This document shows positions 25,301-36,400 of a stretch of 64,000 bases of DNA, in pieces. The stretch is from Capitulum mitella (Eukaryota > Arthropoda > Thecostraca > Pollicipedomorpha > Pollicipedidae): positions 21,412,556 to 21,476,555 of the forward strand of contig CP099845.1 in the NCBI GenBank assembly GCA_030062745.1, given 5' to 3'. The notes under the pieces were generated by a model, which saw nothing but the letters and a program-made list of their open reading frames with translations, made no database searches and was not told where the DNA came from. A program made the position numbers and the translations under genes. Within the stretch, counting starts at the first letter, position 1; the number at the start of each line of letters is the position of its first letter.

Positions 25301-26609
25301 CTATGAGTGCAATAGCATATGTAACAAAAAGGTTTCATACACAACTGGTCTAGTTGGTTGTATCACTAGTGGTTGAGCATAAATTTCAATGTCAAGCCTA
25401 TTGCTTGTGAAGGCAAAAGTTTGCACTATGCAGAGAAAACAAACCGATAACTTTGTTAACAAGAATCATGGTAGGAAATCTTTTCATAAGATGCACTTTC
25501 AAAATCACAAAGGCCTGCCAACAAACTTTTATAAACCCATAAACAAAACAAAACCAAATGTGAAGGTCTCAGCACTTTAAAGGGAAGCACATATCAAGAA
25601 ACTCATCTATAACATGAAGTGCTTTATCTTTGTATTATCAGAATAAGTAACTCTGTTCATCATTGTGTGTGCATATCAGTATGCATCACTGACACAGATA
25701 TCAGTGTCTTTGGTCCTGAAACCACAAACTATAACATAGTCTTGCTAAATTTATAAAGAAGTGATATGACTACAAACCATCACATAAACACAAGTAATGG
25801 CACATGTACAGCATAAGATGCCTGATTCACTATGAACAGTAACACAAAAATGTTGTAGAATATAAAAACTTTAAATATGTGATAGTAGCAATGCAATCAT
25901 AATCTGAAGTAGGTACATTTCCCTTACCCAACTACCACATCTAGTACCTGCATCTGACCAATGGTTCTGCCAGTAGGCATGCATTGCATCAAGATCCAAA
26001 TAAATGGGCACCTGCTCAAGAAACTGGATTAAAGAAGCTGTACATGGCAATGGTTGCTTCTTCTCAGAGTTGTAAACTGAGGAGGGAGGAATGTGCAACT
26101 GCCAAAGTTTCCCTCATCAAAATCAGCCAATTCTTCAGGTTTTGCTACAGCTCCAGACAAGGTGAGAGGGAAAGGGGTATGTTGCAGTACAACACATTCA
26201 TACTATGCTAATGAACATTTGTATTGTGCACAAGGACATTTTAGCAATCATTATACCCTAAATCACATCATTGATGCATTACCATCAAATAATGTGATCT
26301 AAAAGACCATGACTGGATTACCATGGCATGCACATAAAATGCAAAGATGGAATTATGGGACAAATTAATGGTGAAATATATATGAAACAAATGGTATCTC
26401 AATGGACAATGCCAAAGTATAGCATTATGGAAGACATTAATAGTAGCGTGCTGGTGCTCACCTTGCCTACAGACGCGCCATCTATCAGGGAGATAATTTC
26501 TAAGCATAAATTCACCTGCAAAAGACTACCACGCACATAATCCCATCTATGTCCACCTACACTTACGCAGACCCATGGGCAAGGCCGTAAGCCCAGGTTC
26601 AATCAGCAT
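25301..26609 (-). CDS. Candidate four-exon small gene, divergent from the DnaJ gene
   Basis: Not recognised. On the minus strand four pieces join with GT-AG introns, all in phase 1: 26609-26567 (or from the Kozak-like ATG at 26576), 26515-26462, 26076-25948 and 25425-25301, ending in TAG. The splice signals are good: GTAAGT donor with ttttgcag acceptor 51 bp on, GTGAGC donor with a cctccctcctcag acceptor, and CAG|GTACTA with ttctctgcatag. The product would be 105-116 residues (LRNYLPDRWRVCRQ, FLEQVPIYLDLDAMHAYW, RLDIEIYAQPLVIQPT). No domain, signal peptide or membrane segment was identified. I selected acceptors that keep the frame open, so some overfitting is likely. It would share an upstream region with the DNAJB9-like gene. 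Confidence 0.33.
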
Positions 26610-27049
26610 CAATGTTATTCTTTACTGGATACAAACGTGGCGCAAACAAAAACCAAGGTCAGACGAACAATCACAAGCGCAGAGTTGCGATAAATTATTG
26701 AACTGAAGTCGATATTCTCATGCATCACGTGATAAAACAACAATTTGTAACCTAAAACCAATTGAAATCGAAAATAGGCATTACGAAGTGGGTTTTACAT
26801 ACACAGAGAGCCGTCATACAACATCATTATCAACATCATACAACATCAAACACGATCCCTACTTCGCACCACTTATACACTGCAATTTATCCTGGCACGT
26901 TTCTTCCTTATATATCTTACAAATACGCACTGTTACGTTACGAGACCATCGAATAAATGCTTTGCTATTTGTACAGAGACGATGTGGTGGAATTTAGTAG
27001 TTCATTCTTATTCTGGCAGTTTCACGATGCTTCGGAATACTGGCCTCTG

Positions 27050-27060
27050 ATTGGTCCACG
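27050..27060 (+). promoter_or_regulatory. Exact ERSE-II element (ATTGG-N-CCACG)
   Basis: ATTGGTCCACG matches the ER-stress response element II consensus, an NF-Y half-site one base from an ATF6/XBP1-type CCACG. It lies about 150 bp upstream of the TATA box of an ER J-domain co-chaperone gene, the class of gene this element controls. Confidence 0.65.
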
Positions 27061-27201
27061 TCCAGCTGACTGACATACGCATGCGCACTAGGCTACATTC
27101 ATTGAATTCGCGAATCACACGTGAGTTTAGTCGTGATACTGATTCTGAACGTGTTGGCGTGAGCTCGAGCCGCGTGGTGCTGAGTCTGCTTCTGACACGG
27201 A

Positions 27202-27207
27202 TATAAA
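27202..27207 (+). promoter_or_regulatory. TATA box of the DNAJB9-like gene
   Basis: TATAAA followed by G, about 285 bp upstream of the start codon. Transcription would start near 27230, leaving a 5' untranslated region of about 250 bases. A palindromic NRF1-like CGCATGCGCA at 27078-27087 lies upstream. Confidence 0.55.
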
Positions 27208-27487
27208 GTAGCTTAGATTCCGGCGAGGAAGCAAAGAATCCGAAGAAGTGAGGGAGGTCTGTTCCAACAAGTCAGACCACGCAAACTGACGTCTGCAGCT
27301 CGCGCAACGAGATTGCTGGCGTTGCTCGAGTGGCTGTCGGCATTGCGCACGGAAACGGAAACTGTTATCAGTGAAGCTGAACAGTGAGATTTAGACGTCG
27401 GGAGCTGTGGTGTCTTGGAGGGCTCTAGTGATACCTCAGTACGTCAAACAATTGAAACAAGCTCATTTCGACACTTCAGAAGTCAAC

Positions 27488-28081
27488 ATGAGCCTAGTGC
27501 TAGCGTACTCGCTCTGTGTGGGCGTTGTGGTGATGTGCCTTCTTCAAGACCACACCGCAAGTGGCCGAAGGAACTATTATGAAGTACTCGGCCTGGACAG
27601 AAGAGCGACGGACGCGGACGTGAGGACGATGTACCGCAAGCTCGTAATGCAATACCACCCAGACAAAAACGACTCACCAAACGCAGAGCGCGTTTTCCGG
27701 GAAGTTGTGGAAGCATTCGAAGTTCTTTCAGACCCACACAGAAGAAGACTTCACGATCTAGAGCTTGGAGTCCAGCATTCTTCCCAGTTCGGTGGCGGCA
27801 GTGCAGCAGGGCAGAGGCGCCATTTCAATCCGGAGGACCTGCACATCGTGTCGGAAACCTTTTCCGGGCCTGGTCACGGTTTCGACACTGCCGACGTTCC
27901 CACGGGGTACTACATGATGGCGGACGACGTGCAAGGTTTTAAAGTTCCCGACATTGGGCCTGGTGGCCACGCCGGTGGTTTTTCAGCCGGACCTGACGCC
28001 TGGGGCGACGGTTCGTTGCGCTGCAGAACATTCACCAAAATCGAGGGTGGTTTCGTCTCGAAGCGCACGCAGTGCAGTTAG
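27488..28081 (+). CDS. DNAJB9: ER-lumen J-domain co-chaperone, DNAJB9/ERdj4 type
   Basis: Intact single-exon gene, 197 residues (human DNAJB9 is 222-223). The start is the ATG in GTCAACATGA; open frame continues upstream, but only from a GTG. Residues 1-24 form a hydrophobic signal peptide (LAYSLCVGVVVMCLLQ). The J domain spans about 29-94: NYYEVLGLDRRATDADV, helix II MYRKLVMQYHPDK with the catalytic HPD at 57-59, and helix III/IV ending EAFEVLSDPHRRR. The rest is Gly-rich with FSGPGHGFDTADV and no zinc-finger or C-terminal substrate domain, as in ERdj4. The family stimulates BiP ATPase activity, aids ER-associated degradation and represses IRE1. The upstream ERSE-II supports induction by unfolded proteins. 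A DNAJB9 ortholog is favoured; another small ER J protein is possible. Confidence 0.82.
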   Translation: MSLVLAYSLCVGVVVMCLLQDHTASGRRNYYEVLGLDRRATDADVRTMYRKLVMQYHPDKNDSPNAERVFREVVEAFEVLSDPHRRRLHDLELGVQHSSQFGGGSAAGQRRHFNPEDLHIVSETFSGPGHGFDTADVPTGYYMMADDVQGFKVPDIGPGGHAGGFSAGPDAWGDGSLRCRTFTKIEGGFVSKRTQCS

Positions 28082-28560
28082 CGGCCGAACTCTCCGCTAG
28101 GTGACGCGAGATGGCCACTATTCGTTCAGGAGACGAAACCTCAGGTTTTTGCGATCAGTGTTCGTGGTAGGACGCACAGCCTTTTTGGCTCTGGCATCCA
28201 GAGTTTGCGTCAAGCCTTGCCTCAGGCGGCAGTGTGTTCCATCTTACGCATGTGCTCAAGAGGGCATCTATTCGGAGCAGTACACAGCATTTGCTGTCGT
28301 GATCATCTGCTGTTTTGTTATCGTATGCCATCGCAGCTGCCCCGTTTGCGAGGTGTGGAGCTGTGACGTTACGTCGTGTTCTTTTATGGCAAGAGCTGCG
28401 TCCCTGGGCGGTTGGTACTTGTTATTGCGACAGGGCTTTCATTGTGGAAAATCTGATTTGAATGGCATGGAAATTGGTGTGCCTGTTGCCAAGTTCGTGC
28501 CTGAGCTTCGCGAATAGGGTCAAATGATTTGCTGGCATTGTAGCAATGGTTTATTTACAC
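28082..28560 (+). other. Probable 3' untranslated region of the DNAJB9-like gene
   Basis: A 138-codon frame (28101-28517) follows the stop codon on the same strand but has no recognisable domain and is most simply read as chance within the 3' UTR. No canonical AATAAA was seen on the plus strand before 29 kb. Confidence 0.4.
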
Positions 28561-28989
28561 GACAATCAAAATACATTATCTGCATTTTGCTGCGCTTGTT
28601 TGAACTTATCGACATTCGGAATAATGACGTCTAGGGTGGTGGTATCGTTGATCAGGGATGTATTTTAAATGTTATGTTCGGCATATGACTGGGGATTTTC
28701 GAAAATTATTCAGGGAGGTCCAGATAAGATTCCAGACTTTCCAGCCATTGCCATAGACTTCTGGTAAAATCCCTGAATATCGGGGGGCCGGACCCTGTCA
28801 GCCATGGTTCGGCATCTGAGGAATCACAGCTTTTCAGCTCGAGTACGGGTCTCCTGTTAACGTTGATTGGCCTGTGCCCACTGGTGACTTCCCGCAACAG
28901 ATGACGATAGGACAGATAAAAAGACGAACGGAAAATTGCCTCGGAAAATTGTTTCGATGTGTCGCAAATATTTTGGACGCATGATGTGC

Positions 28990-29480
28990 GCCAGAAATCG
29001 ATTTCTGACACTGTCAACTCCAATATTACTTCCCTAGCTCAGAACGTGAGTTAGTCATGCCAAGATCGAATATTTCTTAATGACTTATAGCTTATAAACG
29101 ACTTCAGAGGCGCACCCAGGGGGTTGGCTTGGGACAGGGGCGTGTTCAGGATTTTGTCAGAGCCGGGGGGTCAACGCGGGGCCCCTCCCAGCCGTGCCGT
29201 CATTTTTTTGCTTTTCAGACATGAAAAAACGTTGATCTGCTTGCATCCAGGGACAATATTCAGTGTGAATTTACGTTTTTCAGAATTCAAACGCGTTACC
29301 TTATTTGGGAAAACTGTGTGGTTTGTTCCCGTAAAACGTGACCAAAATATGATAAAAACAGAGGGATTTTAGGCGGGTGCGTCCCTCCCTTCTTTTGAAA
29401 TGTCGTGTTTCTATCTGGGCCAGAAGCCCCGCTATCCCTCGTAGTTTCTGAAGACAGTATTGCCAGCTTGGGTTGGGTTC
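28990..29480. other. Stretch with small-element debris
   Basis: Contains a 14-bp palindrome (AGAAATCGATTTCT, about 28992) and a G/C-rich GGGGCGTGTTCAGGATTTTG word near 29138 that resembles ends of short non-autonomous transposons. No complete element was resolved. Confidence 0.35.
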
Positions 29481-32060
29481 CATCTTGCAATCACAGGGGC
29501 ACTTGGTGGTCTCGGGCCGACTTCCTTGTCAGGGCCCTCTAGTGGGCCCAGATTCTTTTTGCGGTTTCGCGTGTCCCTCGGGATGTCTCAGGCGCTTCTT
29601 TAGCAGTTTCAGGGGCACCTCAGACAGTTTCAGGGATCCATCTGGTAGTTTCAAGGACGCTTAAGCCATCTTGGGTTTCCTTTTTTTCGTCTCTTTAACC
29701 ACTCTGCCGTCTAAGGAGCTCCTCAGGCAGAAACAAAGACCCTCTATAAGTTTCTCTGCTGAGACAGAATGGTCTATAGGATTGCTCTAAGTGCTTTGGC
29801 CACTTCAGGAGCTGTCTGGACGTTTCAAAGTTAAGTAGTTTCAGGGGCTCCTGCAGTCGCATCAGGGGTCCCTATTGCTAAAGACTGCTAGTTAGCAGCC
29901 CCAAAGGCTCCACCCTAGCAGTCTCAGTGAAATCCCTGTTGTCATAGGTGCCCCTCTTGTCGTTTCTAGGGAACATTGTTGACGTCTCAGGAGTCCTCTG
30001 GAAGTTTCAAAAGGCATTTTGACTATTTCAGGGCCCTGCGCAGTGTCATGGGGCCTCTGAACGTCTCCGGTGGTCTCCATGGCTGTATCAGGAGTCTTTC
30101 TCTGTTACTGTTACTGTTGGCACTTCAGGGACCTCATTGGCAGTCTAAAAGACAGTCTAAAAGGACTTTTCCGTGCCAGGACCCCACCTAATACAATTCG
30201 GGGCCCTCTGGCCGGCCAGGGCCCCCATGCCGTCTTATAGGTCCTCTTATCGTCTTTGCCTCGCAGGGCACTTGGACCTTTTTGGCGTTCGCAGGGGTCA
30301 TCTGCCGTGTAGGGGTCCATCTTGCCGTCTCATGACCCACCTGACCTTTCCGGGACCCCTGACTGCATCAAGAACCCCTCAGGTTTCCAAAAAAAACAGA
30401 CCATTTGGGGCACTTTTTAAGGCTGAGAAGACCACCGATGAATCCTCGTTCAGGAGGCCCCTCCAGTTGGCCAGGGTCTCTTGATGTCGTACTAGGCACC
30501 TTCTTAAATTCTTACCATCTCGAAGGCTTCTCGTGCATTTTTAGGGACCTCATGGATCCTTTGCCATGTCGGTATCCCTCTTGCGGTCCCAGGGGCCCTT
30601 GGAGAGTTTCAGGGGTCCTTTTGGGCAGATCTGCCGTCTCAGGGTCTCTTTAACCCTCCCGGAGACCCTCTGACTGCGTCAGGAGCCTTGAGATCTGCGT
30701 CGCAGGACGCAGGCCCGTGAAACCCATTCAGGGCCCATAGGACATTCCAGGGGCCCCTATGCCGTCCTAGGGACTCAGTCTTCATCTTGGCCGGATCAGA
30801 GCCCCATGTCCCTTATGGCGGTCTCAGGTGCACTCTGTCGCGCTGGGGCCCTTTGTGGTATCAGGGGCCCTTTGGGAGCTTCATGGGCCTTCCTTTGCGG
30901 CTCAAGGGTCATCTAAACCTCCCAGAGGCCTTTCTGACTGCATCAAAAACCTGTCAGGCTTTTGCAGAGACCATCCCGTAAAGCCCACGCAAAGCCCTTT
31001 CGGCGCCCCTTTCGAGTCTGAGAGGGGCCCCTTGGTCAAGCCTCGGGGGAGGCGATCGTCCCCATCGCCCCCTTGGATCCGCGCCTGGTTTAGGGGGTTG
31101 GAGCCCTCCCTTAGCACCGAGGATGCCCCTCCGGCTCAAATCCAGGACCCTCTGTGCGCATCGCGGAGGGAGCCGGATTGGGGTCAGAAGGCGCCCAGCC
31201 GCACTTAGCGCGAAGGGGCTTCCTGACCATTTTGTATTGGGGCCCTCGGGCAAAGGACATATTATTAAGGACCTTTGCTACTAACAGGCTACTTTCTAGC
31301 TTGGGCTAATTTACTAGTTAATTAAAGGGCCCCGCTGGCCTTGAAGAGAATCCATTCTTGCCAACACAGAAGGCCCCTGCCGGAATGTAAAGGGCCCATC
31401 TACTGGCCTATGGATATAGATAGGGTTCTTACCAACCTGTTCAGGCCTCTGTCAGCCTGTAAAGGGGTCCTGTGTCGTCCGGTAGATGGCCTCCTGCAGG
31501 CCTGCAGAGCTGGCTATAACAGCTCTTCCTGTTGGTCAAGAGAACATCTGCAAACTTGGTCCGCCTGCAAAGTACGCCTAATGACCTACAAATGGGCCCC
31601 TTCCGGCCTGTAAAAGACTCCTGCAGGCCCCTAAAGCTTGACCTGTTGGCCTCTAAAGGGGCCATGTTAGGGGCATTTGGATGGCCTCCAGATGGCCTCT
31701 AAGGGGCCCATGCTGCCGGCTCAATAGGCCAACGGGACGCCCCATTAGCCTGCTGAGGGTAAATCTGCCGGCCCCTACAGGGACCCGCAGTTGCGCTGTG
31801 AAAGGACACTGCCGGGCTGTAGAGAGGCCCCTTGCGGGCCTGCAGACAGACTTGCAGACCCTGTACCCTGCTGGCGGTCTTAGAAAGTCATCTCAAGTTG
31901 GCCCTTAAAGGTACTACTGCGCTTCTTTAAAAGAACCGTTGAAGCTGCCGGCATGTAAAGAGGCTCATGCTATTCTGTTACGTGGATTCCACCAGGCGGT
32001 ACAGGGGCCCTGTCTCGCCAAGCAGCATCCGCTAGCCTGTAAACAGCGCGGGCCCCTTTT
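29480..32060. repeat. Long degenerate repeat region built on CAGGGG/CCCCTG words
   Basis: Phrases such as GTTTCAGGGGCACCTCAG, GGGGCCCCTTGG and CTGTAAAGGGGCCC recur every few tens of bases, with the core close to the palindrome CAGGGGCCCCTG. From about 31.2 kb the linker shifts to CCTGTAAAGGGCCC-like units. Copies are too diverged for a fixed period by eye. Open frames in it have no domains. Confidence 0.65.
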
Positions 32061-32082
32061 ACAGGTCATAATGCTCTCTAAC

Positions 32083-32099
32083 TCTCCCTCCCTCCCTCC

Positions 32100-32186
<87 letters not shown>

Positions 32187-32192
32187 TCTCTC
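32083..32192. repeat. (TC)n microsatellite
   Basis: About 110 bp of TC repeat with a few TTTC interruptions, preceded by CTCCC repeats. Confidence 0.97.
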
Positions 32193-32499
32193 CAACAACG
32201 CAGTCCTCGCTGACGTTTAAGGAGCACAACTGCCGCCCTGTAAGGGAAGCACGCTGAGATATACTGGAGGCCTCCGCGGACCCAAACGGCATAAACCTGC
32301 TTTTGGGGTGATCATGTCTGTCAACATTCATTCTTCTATGACATTCTGTAACTGAGTAAATTGGTGCCCATCAGTGCATTTTGGGAACGACTGGTTTTTA
32401 TTTAATTCCCCATCTCCACAGGACGAATTTTTCCGTGGCGTTCTTTTATGCACATTGAACATATGGCGGAAATGCGCAAAAAATGCGCATAGGAAAATG

Positions 32500-32510
32500 A
32501 TATATATATA

Positions 32511-32544
<34 letters not shown>
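32500..32544. repeat. (TA)n microsatellite
   Basis: About 45 bp of alternating T and A with one phase break. Confidence 0.95.
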
Positions 32545-32794
32545 TCTAGTATTTCGTGAACAGGTTTTCCTTAATATATTGTTTGTTAAATACGACAGCA
32601 AAATTAGGACTGATTAGATTTTTGTTCGTTTGCTCATGGTTTCTTAGTATTTGATTTGTCGTTGCGAGTATGTTTATGTAATAAAATATTTCCAAAGCTA
32701 GTGATTTATTGTTCGACGTTTCGAACTAATCCATTCATTATCAAATGACGTATCAATGAATTCGTTATCAAAACAAAACCGCCACACCATGTTA

Positions 32795-33113
32795 CAGGCA
32801 TGATGTGCAACAAAAGTCAAAATTAGCACATTTCGCTTGCCGGAAAAATTAATACTACATTGCAGGATACATGGCACATTTCCATACACGCTTTCAGGAT
32901 TGCAAAATCTCTGCGCACAGCCACCCTGTTCATTTGTAATCAGTCGCGATCCTGCTCAGCTAACCGAAATCAAATGAGTAGGGTGGCCGTAGAGATTCTA
33001 CAGTTGTGAAAGCGTGTATTAAACTGTGCCATGTGCCATGCAGTATGATATTAATTTACCTTGTGGACGAAATATGCTAATTTTGACTTTTGCTGTTGTA
33101 GTGAAGCATGTAT
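32795..33113. mobile_element. Fold-back (long inverted repeat) element
   Basis: The arm at about 32795-32937 is the reverse complement, with mismatches and small gaps, of about 32972-33113, leaving a loop of about 35 bp. Matching anchors include AAAAGTCAAAATTAGC against GCTAATTTTGACTTTT, and CATACACGCTTTCA against TGAAAGCGTGTAT. The structure is that of a fold-back MITE. No target-site duplication was established. Confidence 0.72.
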
Positions 33114-33388
33114 CGCTGCAAAGCGCCCCAGACGGCGCCGCAAGCCGAAACCGACCCGCCCGCTACTCGCTTCAACGTGACCCTGGCCGGCGACGAGAGG
33201 CGTCACGGGCGGCCGCGCCGGAGGGGGGGGGGGGGCGCAGTCCTTGGTTGATCTGCACCGTGGCAGGTGGCTCGCGGAGCTTTGAACTTCGTCGTTCTTT
33301 GATACATGTACTTTCATGTGATCAAGCAAAGGTGTAAATATTAACTCTGAGGAATTCCTCAGCCTGCTGGCCCGGAAGTCTGAACGGA

Positions 33389-36300
33389 GTGAACAGCCTG
33401 AGGGAACTGAGCCCGCGACATTACGCTGGCGACGAGAATGGGATGTTCCAGGCACCGTCACCCAGTGAACACTGGTCCAGTCCCGGCCAGAAGCCGGTCC
33501 TGTGTTGGAGACAGTGGTCCACCGATTTCCTGGCGTATGGCGAGGCATGCGGATGGGCGGAGTGGACTGCAGTCAGACAAAGAGCACTCGTTTGGCATTC
33601 AGTGGAAGCAGAGGCTCGCCGACTGTTTCGGGCAGCTGAGTCGTCGACTGGCCCGGCAGAAGAGGCCAGCTCAGGTGCGGACGTGTCGTCCGTGTACGAC
33701 TTGACTGGACGTATCTTTGAGATACTTTTCATGAGAGCCGGATGTGCCTAGCGAAAGGGTAAAGACAGGCGATCTGTTCAGCGGCCAGAGGAGTCGACAC
33801 TCATCTGCTTGGCGAATTCCAAAGAGGCTGTTCAGAAGTGAGAGTCATCAGAAGTCGACACTCATCTGATGACTTACGTGTTGAGACGGTGCGCGATCAG
33901 TTCATTTAAGGATGTCCGTCCGGTCAGCGGCGCGACAAGCTTCTGTTGAAGAACAACCTGACGATGAGTCGGCTGGAGGACGTTGCAGAGTCAGTGGACT
34001 GGGGTCATCAGAGACACGTGGCCCTCAAGGAGCCCTCAAGGAGCCATGTCTCCACTTGCCGTGGAGACATCCTCATGGATGTCTCCACGGCGCAGTAGAG
34101 ACATCCATGAGACGGCGCAGACGGCGCAGCACTACCACCGGCCGCCGAGGTTGCATTTACTTCCCAGAAGGCAAGGAAGGTAGATGAACCGGACCATGGC
34201 AAGAAGCCTGGCTTGTGTTTTGCTCGCGGTCAGCTGATGTGCAGGGCCCGAAGCTGCAATGTCCTGCCAAAGACAAGGAACGCCACAAATGTCAGGCGGT
34301 TGGCTACTTCGTCAGATGCTGCCGAGCCAGCAAGACGAAGCACGCCAAGATGACGAGGAGAAGTCAGGTGACTGCTGAACCGGTACTGGCAGGTCATCAG
34401 CCGACTGCCCGTGGCACAAGTTACGCCCTGATGGCCGTGAAGAAACCCCAATGTTTGACGTGGGAGCCGCCGTCAGCGTGATACCTGAGGAGTTGTACCG
34501 AAGCATGATGTCCAGTCACTAAACTCGGCTAAGGTGAGGCGTGAGGCCTACGGAAGAACTGGCATCAGGGTGCTCGGAGTCATCAGTGCTCCCGTGACCG
34601 CACCGCCTCGTCGCAAGGTACAAGCGGAGTTCCATGTTGCTGATGCCAGGATCTCACAGCTTGGTCGTGACCTTCAGAGGCAGCAGGGCGTGACCGCGCA
34701 AAATGGCGACGCCGTGTGTCCTGCTGAGCGGATGGTGCCACTCCCAGCCAGCAGTGGATTCGTGCACAAGGTTAGGCCGAAGCCGGACATCCTCCCGGCC
34801 AAGACGAAGCTGCGTTCGCTGCCGCACGCCCTGAGGACGGACGTGACCAAGCACCTCCTGGAACTGGACGGTCAGGACGCCATCGAGCGGGTGGAGGGTC
34901 GCGCTTCACCGTGGATGTCGCCAGTCGTGGCGATCCGCAAGAAAGCAGGCGAACTGCGGGCGTGTCTCGATCTCCCTGAGGTGAACTGACCTATGATTAC
35001 TAACGGGCACCCCATTCCCGACAGGCAGGAGATGTTGGACCGTCTATAGGGGCCAACTGTCATGTCCTGTCTAGACATGAAGTCTGCATATCGCCAGCTC
35101 ACCCCGCACAAGAGCTCCCGTGACCTTACGGCCTTCATTCATGAAGAACAGTTGCTGAAGTACCAGCGTTGTCCATTTTGACCCAAATCCCTGCCACAGT
35201 GTAAAAGAAAATGATGGAGTGTGTAGTCGAAGGCATTGACGACAGTCCCTCTGGATGGCGTGATTGTCTCGGATAGACCACAGGAGGAGCATGATCGACG
35301 CCTCAGGCGAGAGGATGAACGAGGGAAACATGACCTTGAACTGGGACAAGTATAAAACTGGGTTGTCCTATGCCGAGTTTCTGGGATTCAGTTTCAAACA
35401 GGGGTGTGGCAGTTTCAGCAGACCGAGCACAGGGATGGAGGGCCCTGCGACAGCCCCGGACGACGAAGCAGCTTCAGTCGGTCCCGGGCACGCTGGGTTT
35501 CTACTCCAGCTTCGCCAGCACCAGAGTCCGGCTGCTGCGACGACAGCTGCGGAAGGACGCGCCGACGTTCGGCTGGACTCCGGAGATGGCTGCGGCTCTG
35601 AAGGACGTCAGAGAGGCCATTCTGCAGTCCGACCTTCAGGCGATGCTCCACCGTGCACTAGAGACGTTCGTCCCAATGGACGCCAGCGACGTCGGGCTCG
35701 GGGCTGTCCTGTCTCACATGTAGTCGCAGTCGCAGATGTCGGAGGGTGGACGGGTCGTTTGCTTTGCGTCTAGTACCCTGAGTTCGGCGTAGCGTCGCTA
35801 CACTTTTTCAGAGCGAGAAGCCTGACCTGGCTGAGAGCATGAGAAAAACGGCACAGATGTCTCTGAGGCCGTCACTTCGCGCTAAAAACTGAACATTCGG
35901 CGCTGCGCATTCTGCTGACTGCAGGTGGCTTCGGTCGCGCCGGCATGTGCCTTCCCAGGTGGGCTGCTCTTCTGATGACGTCCTCCTTTTTAGTGGTGCA
36001 CATGAAGGGGGCGGTTCATTCGGCTGGCGGCCCGTCTGACCCACCAGTTGAGGTGCAAGATCATGAGTCCCAGAGGGTGGGTGCCCTGTATTCTCAGCTG
36101 GAAGCGGTGAGCCAGGTCGAACTCTTCGAGGCCGTCCTTGCGGATACTGTGCTGACCAGACCCTCAGAAGAGGCCGCATCGCTCGCTGATGTCCCCGCTG
36201 ATCTGAAGCCGTTCTTTCGGTGTTGTGACGAGCTGATGATCCTGAATGGTCTCATCTTGAGGGACGAGAGGATCGCGGTGCCAGAGTCCCCGATCGAGGT

Positions 36301-36400
36301 CAGCAGCATTGGCTCACGAGATCAACCAGGGGATCATTGGTACCAAACAGCGCCTACGTGCCGCCTACTGGTGGCTAGGTCTTGCTGTAGCTGACACCAA
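33389..36400 (+). pseudogene. Decayed Ty3/Gypsy-type LTR retrotransposon (gag-pol relic)
   Basis: Pieces in retrotransposon order but several frames. A gag-like segment spans 33389-33751; a broken zinc knuckle is near 34260-34330. A degenerate aspartic-protease-like motif (VGAAVSVIPEEL) is near 34460. The start of the reverse transcriptase domain (SPWMSPVVAIRKKAGELR) ends in a stop near 34990, with further RT pieces to about 35350. An RT-to-RNase H linker and RNase H start (FVPMDASDVGLGAVLSHM) end by 35723. An integrase zinc-binding-like segment (LILRDERIAVPES) is near 36250. Many stops and frameshifts show it is dead. Right-hand limit and LTRs were not identified. Confidence 0.72.
33427..33436 (+). 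other. Possible primer-binding site of the first LTR relic
   Basis: TGGCGACGAG just after CGCGACA resembles a Gypsy-type primer-binding site downstream of a 5' LTR. The LTR itself, which would lie within 33.1-33.42 kb, has no matching downstream copy. Confidence 0.35.

Noticed and set aside
28101-28517. 138-codon frame after the DNAJB9-like gene
   Set aside because: Unrecognised, and probably part of the 3' untranslated region.
33113-33230. Ig-like peptide (YRCKAPQ...RFNVTLAG) in a GC-rich patch
   Set aside because: Only one Cys and no partner strand or donor. It overlaps the edge of a fold-back element and the likely LTR of a retroelement.
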